NCBI GenBank assembly: GCA_017509605.1
Contig: JAFWPH010000026.1
Coordinates: forward strand, 1 to 39,012
Direction: 5' to 3'
From: Bacteroidaceae bacterium
Lineage (GTDB): Bacteria; Bacteroidota; Bacteroidia; Bacteroidales; Bacteroidaceae
DNA: 39,012 nucleotides
Shown here one piece after another: positions 5,867 to 14,347 of the stretch; within the stretch, counting starts at the first letter, position 1; each line of letters begins with the position of its first letter. The notes below the pieces were generated by a model, which did no database searches, was not told the DNA's origin, and saw nothing but the letters and a program-made list of their open reading frames with translations. A program made the position numbers and the translations under genes.

Positions 5867-8107
5867 TTACTTGAGGTCGTCCCATTTGGGTGGGTCGATG
5901 CCGAGGAGGTTCTTCACGAAGAAGTCGTAGCGTTTGTGCTCGCCGTAGGACTCGCCCATGGTGTGGCGAGCGCCCGGGAGCAAGATGAACTCGAAGTCCT
6001 TTCCGGCCTCTATCAGCGCGTTGACAACCTGATAGGTAGAAGAGGGATCGACATTGTCGTCCATCTCGCCGACCACGAGCATCAGCGGTCGGTTGAGCCG
6101 GTAGGCATTGACCACGTTGGAGCATTCCTCGTAACTCTTGTCGATGGGGTAACTCATCCACTGCTCGTTCCACCAGATTTTGTCCATGCGGTTGTCGTGG
6201 CATCCGCAGGCAGAGTATGCAGCCTTGTAGAAGTCGCCGTGGAAGAGTACTGCACCGAGTGCTTCCTGTCCACCTGCAGAGCAGCCGTATATGCCCACAC
6301 GGTCAACATCCATGTATGGATATTTCTCGCAAGCCGCCTTGATCCATGCGATGCGGTCGGGGAAGCCGGCGTCCTTGAGGTTCTTGTAGCACACCTCCTC
6401 GAACGACTTGCTGCGGAAGGAAGTGCCCATGGCATCGAGTTGCACGACGATGAATCCCAGTTCAGCCAAAGGAGCGAGGTACCACATCATCGGTGTGAAC
6501 GACTTGGGAACGTATTGGTCGCCAGGTCCGGAATAGATGTATTCGATGACCGGGTATTTCTTTGTCGGGTCGAAGTTAGAGGGTCGTTGGATGAGTCCCC
6601 ACATGTCGGTCACTCCGTCGCGTCCCTTAGCCACAAAGACCTCGGGTGCTTTCCATCCGTTGGCCTGCAGTTGGCTGATGTCGGCTCGTTCCAGTTCGCG
6701 GAGAATCTTGCCGTCTTTTGCAGAGCGCAGCACGGTCACCGGCGGGTTGGTCACGGTGGAGTAGGTGTCGATGAGGTAAGCCATGTCGCGTGTATAGACC
6801 GCTTTGTGTGTGCCTTCCTCAGGTGTGAGGCTCACGAGTCCCTTGCCGTTGAGTTTGATTTTGTAATAGTGAATGAGGTAGGGGTCTTCGTTTTTGTTCA
6901 TGCCGTTGGCAGAGAAATAGACCACTCCTTCTTTCTCGTCAACCCGCTGTATCTCACGTACATACCACTCACCCTTGGTCACTTGGTTGATGACCTTTCC
7001 CTTAGTCCTGTCGTAGAGGTAGAGGTGGGCGTAGTTGTCGCGCTCGCTCATCCAGAGGATGCGTTTGCCGTCCTCGAAGTCGTGGCGGAAGTGTCGGTTG
7101 TAGTTCACGTACTTCTCGCTGGCCTCCTCGATGATGGTGCGTACCTCTCCTGTGATGGCCGACATCTCGAGGAGTCGGTAGTGGTGGTGTCCGCGTTCGT
7201 TGAACTCGAAGGTGACGCTTTGGTTGTCCTTGTTCCATTGCGGTGCATCGACATGGTACTGGCTGTGGAAGAGCTCTGTAGATGGGATAAGCACCTTGGC
7301 TGTAGCCACCTCTACGATGACGGGCACTCGGTAGTTGAGCGAGTCGCCAGGCTTGGCGTATTCCAAAGCCCTGAACTTGGGCTGTAGTTGGTCGCGTGGC
7401 GATGACTCCACGTAGTTGACATAACGCTTGGGTGCGGGGATGATTTTCACGGTGGCGTAGTATTTTCCGTCGCCCGACCATTGTCCATAGGAACTGTAGT
7501 AGTTCTTCTCCACGCCGTCTGTGGTGAGTGCCCGCTCCGACTTGTCACCTCTGTCGCGCAGATAGAGGTTGTTGTCCTTGCAGAAGATTTCCGTTTTTCC
7601 GTCGGGTGAGGGTATGACGCCGTCTTTCTCGTCGGCCACTTCCGTCCAGTGTCGTCCGGGACCAGACCATCGTCTGTCTTCTATGTCCCTGATTTTGGTG
7701 GCGGTGTTGTTGGCAGGATTATACGACCAGAACGCCCTGGTAGCCCTCAGTTCGACAGTACCGTCTTTCTTCACGCGCATCTCTCCGAGGTTGAGGTTGT
7801 AGCTTTTCACGTTCTGGTCCGAAGCCTGGCTGATGGCCTCCGCCGCTTTCTCGGGGTCGAGCAAGTCAGTACAGGTGTTGGCATCGGCATCGACGAGTTT
7901 GTAGTATTGCAATCCGTCGTCGCCGGTCTCGGAGTACCAGAATTTGTGGCTGTCTTCGATGGCGTGAGCACGTATGCTTCCGTGTGTCATCTTTCCGCTG
8001 TATTTATTGGGCATGCTGTATGCACGCTTGTAGTCGTCGATGGTTCCTTGTGCGAGCACGGAAGTGCACAAGGATGCGATTGCGATTGTCAGGATAGTAC
8101 GTTTCAT
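5867..8107 (-). CDS. S9 family peptidase, DPP IV-like, secreted
   Basis: A 746-aa protein with a signal peptide (MKRTILTIAIASLCTSVLAQ), an N-terminal beta-propeller (DPP IV N domain, about residues 90-470) and a C-terminal alpha/beta-hydrolase domain. The catalytic triad can be read: Ser610 in GCSAGG, Asp683 in EMDDNVD, and His715 in GARHTMG; the spacing resembles DPP IV. It should cleave oligopeptides in the periplasm. Where DPP IV has its Glu-Glu motif (EEEF type) I see VEKNYYSSYG, so the usual pair that anchors the free N-terminus seems absent and dipeptidyl-peptidase specificity is uncertain. The start is the ATG at 8107; an upstream in-frame TTG at 8116 would spoil the signal peptide. 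The gap to the upstream lipoprotein gene is 26 nt. Confidence 0.9.
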   Translation of the reverse strand: MKRTILTIAIASLCTSVLAQGTIDDYKRAYSMPNKYSGKMTHGSIRAHAIEDSHKFWYSETGDDGLQYYKLVDADANTCTDLLDPEKAAEAISQASDQNVKSYNLNLGEMRVKKDGTVELRATRAFWSYNPANNTATKIRDIEDRRWSGPGRHWTEVADEKDGVIPSPDGKTEIFCKDNNLYLRDRGDKSERALTTDGVEKNYYSSYGQWSGDGKYYATVKIIPAPKRYVNYVESSPRDQLQPKFRALEYAKPGDSLNYRVPVIVEVATAKVLIPSTELFHSQYHVDAPQWNKDNQSVTFEFNERGHHHYRLLEMSAITGEVRTIIEEASEKYVNYNRHFRHDFEDGKRILWMSERDNYAHLYLYDRTKGKVINQVTKGEWYVREIQRVDEKEGVVYFSANGMNKNEDPYLIHYYKIKLNGKGLVSLTPEEGTHKAVYTRDMAYLIDTYSTVTNPPVTVLRSAKDGKILRELERADISQLQANGWKAPEVFVAKGRDGVTDMWGLIQRPSNFDPTKKYPVIEYIYSGPGDQYVPKSFTPMMWYLAPLAELGFIVVQLDAMGTSFRSKSFEEVCYKNLKDAGFPDRIAWIKAACEKYPYMDVDRVGIYGCSAGGQEALGAVLFHGDFYKAAYSACGCHDNRMDKIWWNEQWMSYPIDKSYEECSNVVNAYRLNRPLMLVVGEMDDNVDPSSTYQVVNALIEAGKDFEFILLPGARHTMGESYGEHKRYDFFVKNLLGIDPPKWDDLK

Positions 8108-8133
8108 TTCTATCAATGTGTTAATCAGAGTGG

Positions 8134-9684
8134 TTAATTGACTAAGTGTTTTACGGTGTCGGCCTCGTTGCTCACCACTTGCCCGTTGAACTTGGCGTGC
8201 ACCACATCCTTCTTGGCCGCGCTGGCAAACTCCTGTGGTGTATGCTTCACGGGTTCGACCATGAACTCAGGTATGTTGTAGCTCTTGAGGAAATAGGTGT
8301 AGAATCCGGGGTCTTTCTGTGGCAGTGCGAAAGCCTTGTGTGCTTTTCCTTCCTTGTCGAAGTAAGCGATGTAGAGTCGAGTGTAGTTGCCGTCGTCGCG
8401 TCGGCTGCTGAAGATGATCCATCGTCCGTTGCTTGACCATGAGTGATAGCTCTCAGCCTGGTTGCTGTTCACGTTCTCCAGTTTGCGCGCCTCGCCGGTC
8501 TTCAGGTCCAAGATGTGCAGGTCGGCATCTGGGTGCCAGATATGGAAGCATCCGAACTCTCCCTGTGCGAAGAGGAGGTATCGTCCGTCAGGGCTGATGC
8601 GTGGCAGTGTTGCGCTGGCATTGAGGCTATCAGCCTGATAGACCATCTCCGTGGGTCCGAACTGGTGTGTCTTCTGGTCGAAGGTCTTGCGGTAGATATT
8701 GTATTTTACCTCCTTGTAACGTCGTATGAGTTCAGCGTCCTTCGTTCCTGTGGTGTCGGTGAATTCGAAGTGTGCTGAGCAGTAATAGAGCATATCTCCA
8801 GATGGAGCCCAATAGGGATAAACCTCGAATTCATCGGGAATATTGGAGATATTCGTCACCTCGTTTTTCTCGACATCGTAGAGTATGATGTCGCTTTTAG
8901 AGTCCTGCACCTCGATTTTTGCTTTGGACATGGTGTGGAAAGACTGTCCTGTGCTGTTGGTGGAGTAAGCGATGAGTTTCTGTGTAGGGTGCCATGATGG
9001 ATATACGCCGCTGCTGATGGTGGAGTCGGACTTGAGATCGACCTTGGTGAGTTTGTCACCTTCCACAATCATGGTTCCACCGTGTCCTTGTCGCATGTGG
9101 AACTGCATGTTGGTGGTATGGTAGTTTTGGTATGAATGGCAGTTGATGCACTGTCCATTCTCCTCGCTCGAGATGATCATGTTGTTGTAGATGTCCTTTT
9201 CCTCGAAGTTGGTGATGTTGCGCTGGTTGATGCTCAGCACCTCGTAAGCGATGTAGGAGGGATAGATGAGTCGGTATGAGATGTAAGGGTCGATTTCCTC
9301 CTCAGCCACAAAGATGCTGAAGGCTTGGAACCCTTTCCATCCGTTGCCTTCTTTCACAAAGACCTCGACCTTGATGTCCTTGCCTTTTGCAGCCTGGAGC
9401 ATCTCTTTCCATTTTTTCTCCGGCACCTGTATTTTCATACCTTTTCCGTAGGTAGCCTCACCGCCAGGGTATGAGAACTTGGCCACGGCCTCTTCACCTT
9501 TCTCCAGGACCATGAAGTTGGTTGGTGCGATGTTGGAGGGTATGGTCACATCGATGTAGTCGGGATAGATCTTAGGTTGGCTGTTCTGCTTGGCGAACTG
9601 TTCGGGTGCTTTAGGCGAGCTACATCCGATGAATGTCAGTGTGGCCAAAGCGAATATGCAGATAAGATAGTGTTTCATACTCAT
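8134..9684 (-). CDS. Lipoprotein with TolB-like (PD40) beta-propeller and CxxCH haem-type motif
   Basis: A 516-aa protein. The signal ends in a lipobox (TFIGC, Cys21). Residues 30-150 form an N-terminal beta domain. Cys179-I-N-Cys182-His183 is a c-type haem attachment motif, followed by Met- and His-rich sequence (NMQFHMRQGHGG). The rest has PD40/TolB repeats (YPSWHPTQKLIAYST, YPYWAPSGDMLYYCS, LPRISPDGRYLLFAQG, HSWSSNGRWIIFSS). It would sit in the periplasm or on the outer membrane. It lies between two DUF6057-like genes upstream and an S9 peptidase downstream, with 35- and 26-nt gaps, so they probably act together. Only one CxxCH is present; haem binding is inferred. A second ATG at 9678 is an equally possible start. 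Confidence 0.75.
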   Translation of the reverse strand: MSMKHYLICIFALATLTFIGCSSPKAPEQFAKQNSQPKIYPDYIDVTIPSNIAPTNFMVLEKGEEAVAKFSYPGGEATYGKGMKIQVPEKKWKEMLQAAKGKDIKVEVFVKEGNGWKGFQAFSIFVAEEEIDPYISYRLIYPSYIAYEVLSINQRNITNFEEKDIYNNMIISSEENGQCINCHSYQNYHTTNMQFHMRQGHGGTMIVEGDKLTKVDLKSDSTISSGVYPSWHPTQKLIAYSTNSTGQSFHTMSKAKIEVQDSKSDIILYDVEKNEVTNISNIPDEFEVYPYWAPSGDMLYYCSAHFEFTDTTGTKDAELIRRYKEVKYNIYRKTFDQKTHQFGPTEMVYQADSLNASATLPRISPDGRYLLFAQGEFGCFHIWHPDADLHILDLKTGEARKLENVNSNQAESYHSWSSNGRWIIFSSRRDDGNYTRLYIAYFDKEGKAHKAFALPQKDPGFYTYFLKSYNIPEFMVEPVKHTPQEFASAAKKDVVHAKFNGQVVSNEADTVKHLVN

Positions 9685-9719
9685 GATTGTATATCGGTTA
9701 TAAATTGTAACTCAGTTGC

Positions 9720-11678
9720 TTAATAAGATTTCACGTCTCTGACAAGGAAGTAGAAGAACCAGAAGGTGTCGCCGAACTGCGCCCTCATGGCATCAGCCAT
9801 CTGTGGTTCGGTGTATTTCTGAGCCACGAGTTGGTTGGTCATCTGTTGGAAGGCCCCGAAGCGCTGCACCACTTTCTCTTGGTCGAAAGGCATGCCGGAG
9901 ATGTCCACTTCATGCTCCAGGTTGCCGTAGAGATAGGCAGCCTCTTGGTAGTGGATGGGCATAGGTGTACCCTTGTGGAGCATGGCGTAGTTGAAGAATC
10001 GAGGCCAGAACAGCTGTATGTTCTTGTCCACCAACGTATAGGCGAGTATGACATCGGAGAATTCAGGGTCTTTGTTGGTAGAGTTAGCGAAGTAGTTGAT
10101 GATATACATCTCGCATAGTCCTCCGTCGCTGTCGAGCAGGTCCTCGAATGTCATCAACGGCTGTATACCCTTGAACTCCTCGTTCTTGGCGATGAGTTCG
10201 TTGTTGTTGAGGTATCGTTCGTATTCCTCCGCCCATGCTTTATGGAAGGTGGTTTGTTTCAGTTTCTCGATGTATTTCCTTGCCGCCTCGTATTCACCCT
10301 CAATGATGGAGCATTTGGTGAGTATCTTGAGGTCGTTGACATTGAATCCGAACTCCACTCCGTTCTCGATACACCATCTGGTGGCGAAATAGGTTTTCCC
10401 GTGGTGGTAATAGGCAGTGGTGGCGAAGGTCTGCACCAGATGCACTTTCAGAGAGTCAAAGACGCAGGGTGGTTCGCCTCGGTTGTCGTAGTGGAACATG
10501 GCCTCTCCCATCCTGTGTTGGCGCAGCAGTGCGATGTTCTTGCTGATGACCATTTGGCGTGTTGGTGGTCCTGGTGCTATCGACGCCTCGTACAGCACGT
10601 CGTCCCATCGTTGTTCATCAATGGCTTTGGCCATACGAAGCTCGGCCTTGTAGTTGTAGTTGTTGTACCAGAAGTACTTCACGCACAGCACCATGGCGAT
10701 AAGCAGCACCACGTTGAAGGTCACCGGTACCAAGCGCTTGTCGGCTTTCTTGTCGTCGGTTGAAGTCTTGCAGGCCGTGGTCAGGCAGGCAGTCAGCACC
10801 AGTGCGATGGCGAGGATAATGAAAGGCATTGATGGGTAGATGGACGTCAGCATGTCGGACTGGAACAGGGGGAATCCGGCTATCCATGCGTCTTCAATCC
10901 TTATCTGGCTGTAATGCTGGTACCAGATGATGGGTGTGGCTATTAAGGCGAGGAGAGCGATGGCAGGTATGGTCCACTTGCTGAATCGCTGGTTGTCGTC
11001 TTTTCGCAGTCCGAGGATGGCGATCAGCAAAGTGCCGAGCAGTGCATACCAACCAACGATGGGGTAGGCGAAGAAGCACCATACGGCCACCCATATTGTC
11101 CTGCAGACTTGTCCCATATATCGTGCGGCGAGGACCGCGCTCATCATGATCAGCACACCCAGTGTTTCCTTGAACCAGAAGCCCGGGTTCTTGATGTAGT
11201 ACATCCAATAGCCGAGACAGATGACGGATGTGAGTAGCAACACAGGTGCCACCAGTGCCGCAAGGCTCCATTTCGCCTTGAGTCGGAAAGCCAAGATCCC
11301 TTCAACAAAGATGATGATCCATAGAACCACAAGGAAAGCACTGCCCACCGCAGGATAGTAGAAATACTGTGTCAGGTAGCATCCCAGCCAATGGATGAAT
11401 CCGGCCGGCACCGCCATCCTTTCGTCGAAGAAGTTGCCGGAGTTGCTCCAGAGCGAGTGGTTTTGCACGCCGAAGAGGTAGTCTTTGTTGCCCACGGCGA
11501 GTATCAGCCATGCGATAAGTGCGAAACACCCGCCATATATGTAAGGCAGGGCTTTGGTCAGTTTGGTGAAGTCGCACGGTGTTTTCTGACTGTTCTTCTT
11601 TGTTGCCTGCCCAGTTGTCACGTTTGCGCTCGAAGGGTTGTTCGAGTTCTTATTGTTGTTCTTCTGTTTCTTAGACAT
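9720..11678 (-). CDS. Multi-pass membrane protein with C-terminal helical-repeat domain (DUF6057-like)
   Basis: About 652 aa. A polar Lys/Asn-rich head (MSKKQKNNNK...) precedes roughly nine membrane helices up to residue 350. A soluble helical, TPR-like domain follows (RQMVISKNIALLRQHRMGEA; LKILTKCSIIEGEYEAARKY). It is clearly paralogous to the next gene upstream (11812-13653): both share NHSLW, GCYLTQYF, YALLGTL and PTRQM. I believe this is the DUF6057 group, but the name is from memory. Function unknown. The start is set at ATG 11678, because the frame's earlier start at 11723 is a TTG lying upstream of the promoter -7 element (11711-11718). Confidence 0.7.
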   Translation of the reverse strand: MSKKQKNNNKNSNNPSSANVTTGQATKKNSQKTPCDFTKLTKALPYIYGGCFALIAWLILAVGNKDYLFGVQNHSLWSNSGNFFDERMAVPAGFIHWLGCYLTQYFYYPAVGSAFLVVLWIIIFVEGILAFRLKAKWSLAALVAPVLLLTSVICLGYWMYYIKNPGFWFKETLGVLIMMSAVLAARYMGQVCRTIWVAVWCFFAYPIVGWYALLGTLLIAILGLRKDDNQRFSKWTIPAIALLALIATPIIWYQHYSQIRIEDAWIAGFPLFQSDMLTSIYPSMPFIILAIALVLTACLTTACKTSTDDKKADKRLVPVTFNVVLLIAMVLCVKYFWYNNYNYKAELRMAKAIDEQRWDDVLYEASIAPGPPTRQMVISKNIALLRQHRMGEAMFHYDNRGEPPCVFDSLKVHLVQTFATTAYYHHGKTYFATRWCIENGVEFGFNVNDLKILTKCSIIEGEYEAARKYIEKLKQTTFHKAWAEEYERYLNNNELIAKNEEFKGIQPLMTFEDLLDSDGGLCEMYIINYFANSTNKDPEFSDVILAYTLVDKNIQLFWPRFFNYAMLHKGTPMPIHYQEAAYLYGNLEHEVDISGMPFDQEKVVQRFGAFQQMTNQLVAQKYTEPQMADAMRAQFGDTFWFFYFLVRDVKSY

Positions 11679-11710
11679 TTTGTTGTCGCTTTTATTTTGT
11701 TTCCAAGCTG

Positions 11711-11740
11711 CAAATTTAATCAAAAATAGGGATTTACAAG
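11711..11740 (-). promoter_or_regulatory. Internal promoter for the second DUF6057-like gene
   Basis: Read on the minus strand: CTTG (11740-11737), 18 bp, TAAATTTG (11718-11711). Transcription would start near 11705, about 27 nt before ATG 11678. It explains the 133-nt gap between the two paralogues and excludes the TTG at 11723 as start. Confidence 0.55.
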
Positions 11741-11811
11741 TCTGGTGGATAAAGAAAATGTGTTTTCCATCAGGAAAACATTCAAAAACTCCTTATAAAA
11801 AGAGAAAATGA

Positions 11812-13653
11812 TTAGTAAAACTTGTTATCCAAGACAAAATAGTAGTACCACCAATAGGTTTTGCCGAAGGTCTTCTTTAGTTCAGTGGCTATTTCTTTCT
11901 CAGAGAGTCCCTTTTGCTTGAGGTTGTACATAGAGATTTGGAAATTGCTGTAGCTTTGCACCATTGCAAGGTCGAATTGCAAGTCGTCAAAGACGGGGTT
12001 GTTGTCGATGTTGCCGAAAAGGTATGCAGCCTCCAAGTAATGGAGTGGAATATGTTCTCCTTGGTGGAGTATGCCATAGTTCATGAACCTGGGCCAGAAC
12101 AGTTCGTTGTTTTTCACGAACAGCGTGTAAGCAGTGACGAGGTCAGCCATGACGGGGTTGTGGCTTGTGACCTGTGAGAAATACTGTGTGAGGTACATAT
12201 CGCAGGCGCTATTGTCGGCATCGAGCATGTCGTTGGCATCGATGAGGTTGACGACCGCCTTCATTTCGTCATCGGCTTCAACCATTGAGGGGTTGAAGAC
12301 CATTGCTTCGAGTCGCATGGCCTCTTTCTTGTGGAAAGTGGTGCGTTTGAGCAGGTTGATGTATTTGAGGGCAAGGTTGAGTTCCTTGTTCAGTATGCAT
12401 GTTTTTGCCATGTGCCTGAGATGGATGACGTTGAATCCATACTCCACGCCGTTCTCGATGCACCACCTGTAACAAAAATTGGTCTTTCCGTATTGCAAGT
12501 AGATTTCTGGTGCGGCAGTTTTCACCATCCTGACTTTGAGGGAGTCGTATGTGGCAGGTAGTACGGTCTCATTGTCGAAGGTGAACATTTCGTCGCCCAA
12601 CCGGTTGGTGTTCAGTAGTGCCAGGTTGCGGACGAGTATCATCTGCCTGGTGGGGTGTTCCTTCTGTTCCTTAGCCGTCTTGATGATGGTTTCCCAGTCG
12701 CGTTGTTCAAGCGCCCGCATCATATGCAGTTCAGCATGGTAGTTGCTGTCGCCGAACCAGAAGAAATAGACCAGGGCGCAACAAGCGGCTACTGTGGTCA
12801 GGTTCATCATCTTTCCCAAGGAGGCTTTCATGAATGGAAGCAAGATGAGTGTGAGTGCGATGATGATGAACGGTATGGACGGCAGGATGGAAAAGGTCTT
12901 GTTGGACTGGAACAAGGGGAATGCTGCCAGCCAGATGTCTTCGAACCGCATGGTGGTGTAGTGGTGGTACCATAGCAGCGGGGTGGCGATGACGACCAGG
13001 ATTGCCATTGAACATTGAACATTGACCATTGACCGTTGGCTGTTGAAAGGCAATATCATCACCAGTGTGCCCAGGAGTGCATACCAACCGAAAAGTGCGT
13101 AACCGCCGAGGCAGAACACAGTCATCCATACGATGCGGGGCCAAGGCTTCAAGATTCTTGAGAGGTAGATGGCGGCAAGGGTGAAAGCCACTCCGATACT
13201 TTCGGAGAACCAATAACCGGGGATCTTGATGTAGTAGAGCCAGTATCCGAGGTCGATTTCGGAGCAAAGCAGTGCTGTGACGGGTATCAGTGCGAGGATG
13301 CAGTTGCCTTTTTCCAGACGAAAAGCCTTGATGGTCAGCCAATAGACCAACACCCATAAAGCCACCAATATTAGTGCTCCCAAGAATGGATAATGAAAAT
13401 ATTGCGTCAGGTAGCATCCCGCCCACATCATTAGTCCTCCGGGTTGTAGCATACGTTCTTCGAGGAAATGCCTTGAGTTGAGCCAAAGGGAGTGGTTCTC
13501 CACGGCGTACAGGTAGTCGTTGTGGAAAACAACCAATATAAGGTAAGCGACAATGGAAAATGCCATTATCGTGAACCATTTGCCAGAAAAGAGGTTTGAT
13601 GTATTCTTTTTCTTGTTATTCGGCTCGTTAGAGATCTTTTTGTTAGTGTCCAC
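11812..13653 (-). CDS. Multi-pass membrane protein, paralogue of the neighbour (DUF6057-like)
   Basis: About 613 aa with about nine membrane helices followed by a TPR-like soluble domain (RQMILVRNLALLNTNRLGDEM; HLRHMAKTCILNKELNLALK). Conserved blocks shared with 9720-11678 include NHSLW, AGCYLTQYFHYP, LGYWLYYIK and WYALLGTL. The frame is open to a TTG at 13743, but the promoter at 13713-13744 starts transcription near 13707, so the GTG at 13653 (protein start MDTNKKISNEP) is the better start. An array of six heptamers (13005-13046, 42 bp) is read in frame in the loop before LVVIATPLLWYHH, adding residues such as RSMVNVQCSM. Function unknown; the context suggests an envelope complex. Confidence 0.7.
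   Translation of the reverse strand: MDTNKKISNEPNNKKKNTSNLFSGKWFTIMAFSIVAYLILVVFHNDYLYAVENHSLWLNSRHFLEERMLQPGGLMMWAGCYLTQYFHYPFLGALILVALWVLVYWLTIKAFRLEKGNCILALIPVTALLCSEIDLGYWLYYIKIPGYWFSESIGVAFTLAAIYLSRILKPWPRIVWMTVFCLGGYALFGWYALLGTLVMILPFNSQRSMVNVQCSMAILVVIATPLLWYHHYTTMRFEDIWLAAFPLFQSNKTFSILPSIPFIIIALTLILLPFMKASLGKMMNLTTVAACCALVYFFWFGDSNYHAELHMMRALEQRDWETIIKTAKEQKEHPTRQMILVRNLALLNTNRLGDEMFTFDNETVLPATYDSLKVRMVKTAAPEIYLQYGKTNFCYRWCIENGVEYGFNVIHLRHMAKTCILNKELNLALKYINLLKRTTFHKKEAMRLEAMVFNPSMVEADDEMKAVVNLIDANDMLDADNSACDMYLTQYFSQVTSHNPVMADLVTAYTLFVKNNELFWPRFMNYGILHQGEHIPLHYLEAAYLFGNIDNNPVFDDLQFDLAMVQSYSNFQISMYNLKQKGLSEKEIATELKKTFGKTYWWYYYFVLDNKFY
13005..13046. repeat. Heptamer array, CCATTGA type, inside a coding region
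   Basis: Six units: CCATTGA, ACATTGA, ACATTGA, CCATTGA, CCGTTGG, CTGTTGA. The total is 42 bp (14 codons), so the reading frame of the membrane protein is kept. The paralogue at 9720-11678 has an unrelated charged sequence (GLRKDDNQRFSKW) at this loop, so the array replaced the loop rather than merely lengthening it. Confidence 0.9.
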
Positions 13654-13712
13654 AGTTAATATATCGTGATGTCGTAATGTATGTGATAGCCCACAGCCAA
13701 TGATCTTCGACA

Positions 13713-13744
13713 CAAAGGTACAATGATTTTCACAAACCGCCAAA
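13713..13744 (-). promoter_or_regulatory. Promoter of the minus-strand operon
   Basis: On the minus strand: TTTG (13744-13741), 20 bp, TACCTTTG (13720-13713), a perfect match to the Bacteroidota consensus. The predicted start near 13707 leaves a leader of about 54 nt to the GTG at 13653. It probably drives the whole train down to 3826, helped by the internal promoter at 11711-11740. Confidence 0.75.
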
Positions 13745-13912
13745 AAAAATGAGACTTTAGGCCTTGAGCTTTGAGGACACAGGTAGGTCTTCCTCCAGTT
13801 TTTTCTCTTGGGTGCAGAATGCGCAAAAAATGCAAAAAATAGCTCCGTGTGCGATAACAGCCTTGATTTATGTCAATAAAACAGCGTTTTTTGACGAGAT
13901 GTTGGAAAAAAG

Positions 13913-13945
13913 TTTGTGGTGTTGTTCAAAGGCGTTATAACTTTG
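13913..13945 (+). promoter_or_regulatory. Bacteroidota-type promoter without a following gene
   Basis: TTTG at 13913-13916, 21 bp, then TAACTTTG at 13938-13945: full consensus. Transcription would start near 13952. The next gene on this strand begins at 14617, beyond a strong terminator. Confidence 0.7.
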
Positions 13946-13951
13946 CATCGG

Positions 13952-14233
13952 AAATCAGAGAGATGTTGAAAACAGTATCTTGATGAAGACGCTGAAAGTC
14001 TCGAAAAGTTTCATAAGCATTGATTGTTTAGGTTAGTAAAAGTTAGGTAAAAGATTTTCATAGTTATTAAGTTAGGTTAGTTAAGTTAGGTCATCCGGTA
14101 ATTTCAGAAACATTATTTTTTGATTGGTTGATTAGTAATGTTAGTTTTTTTAGAAGTAGTTTTAACACATACACTAAGAAATTACAGGATGGAACGATGC
14201 GGCGGGACGTGAGTCCAGCCGCATCGTTTTTTT
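13952..14233 (+). ncRNA. Candidate small RNA or attenuated leader, about 280 nt
   Basis: It is bounded by the consensus promoter at 13913-13945 and the perfect-stem terminator at 14193-14233. No long ORF lies between; only very short ones occur, for example ATG 13983 to TAG 14036 (17 codons, MKTLKVSKSFISIDCLG). The middle has repeated AAGTTAGG/GTTAGGTTAG motifs at about 14029-14091. It could be a stand-alone sRNA, a leader peptide with attenuator, or an attenuated leader of the ABC ATPase gene. I recognise no known riboswitch core in it. Confidence 0.4.
14193..14233 (+). terminator. Strong intrinsic terminator
   Basis: AACGATGCGGC (14193-14203) pairs perfectly with GCCGCATCGTT (14218-14228), followed by a run of T to 14233. 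The loop can form a further stem (GGAC-GTGA-GTCC). Confidence 0.85.
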
Positions 14234-14347
14234 ATGCACATCCTATTGTTTTTCTGTTTTCCATTGTTGTTGTTCCACAAATTCTTTGTAATTTTGAAGC
14301 CGGTTTTTGAGGGGTCTTCTAAAAGATCCCCGTTCACCTATACATAC

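Noticed and set aside
5936..7387. Long antisense ORF of 483 aa on the plus strand
   Set aside because: It is a shadow of the S9 peptidase gene, which has a full catalytic triad and signal peptide; the antisense product has no recognisable motif.
14128..14310. Plus-strand ORF of 60 aa
   Set aside because: It runs through the perfect terminator hairpin at 14193-14233 and has no recognisable product.
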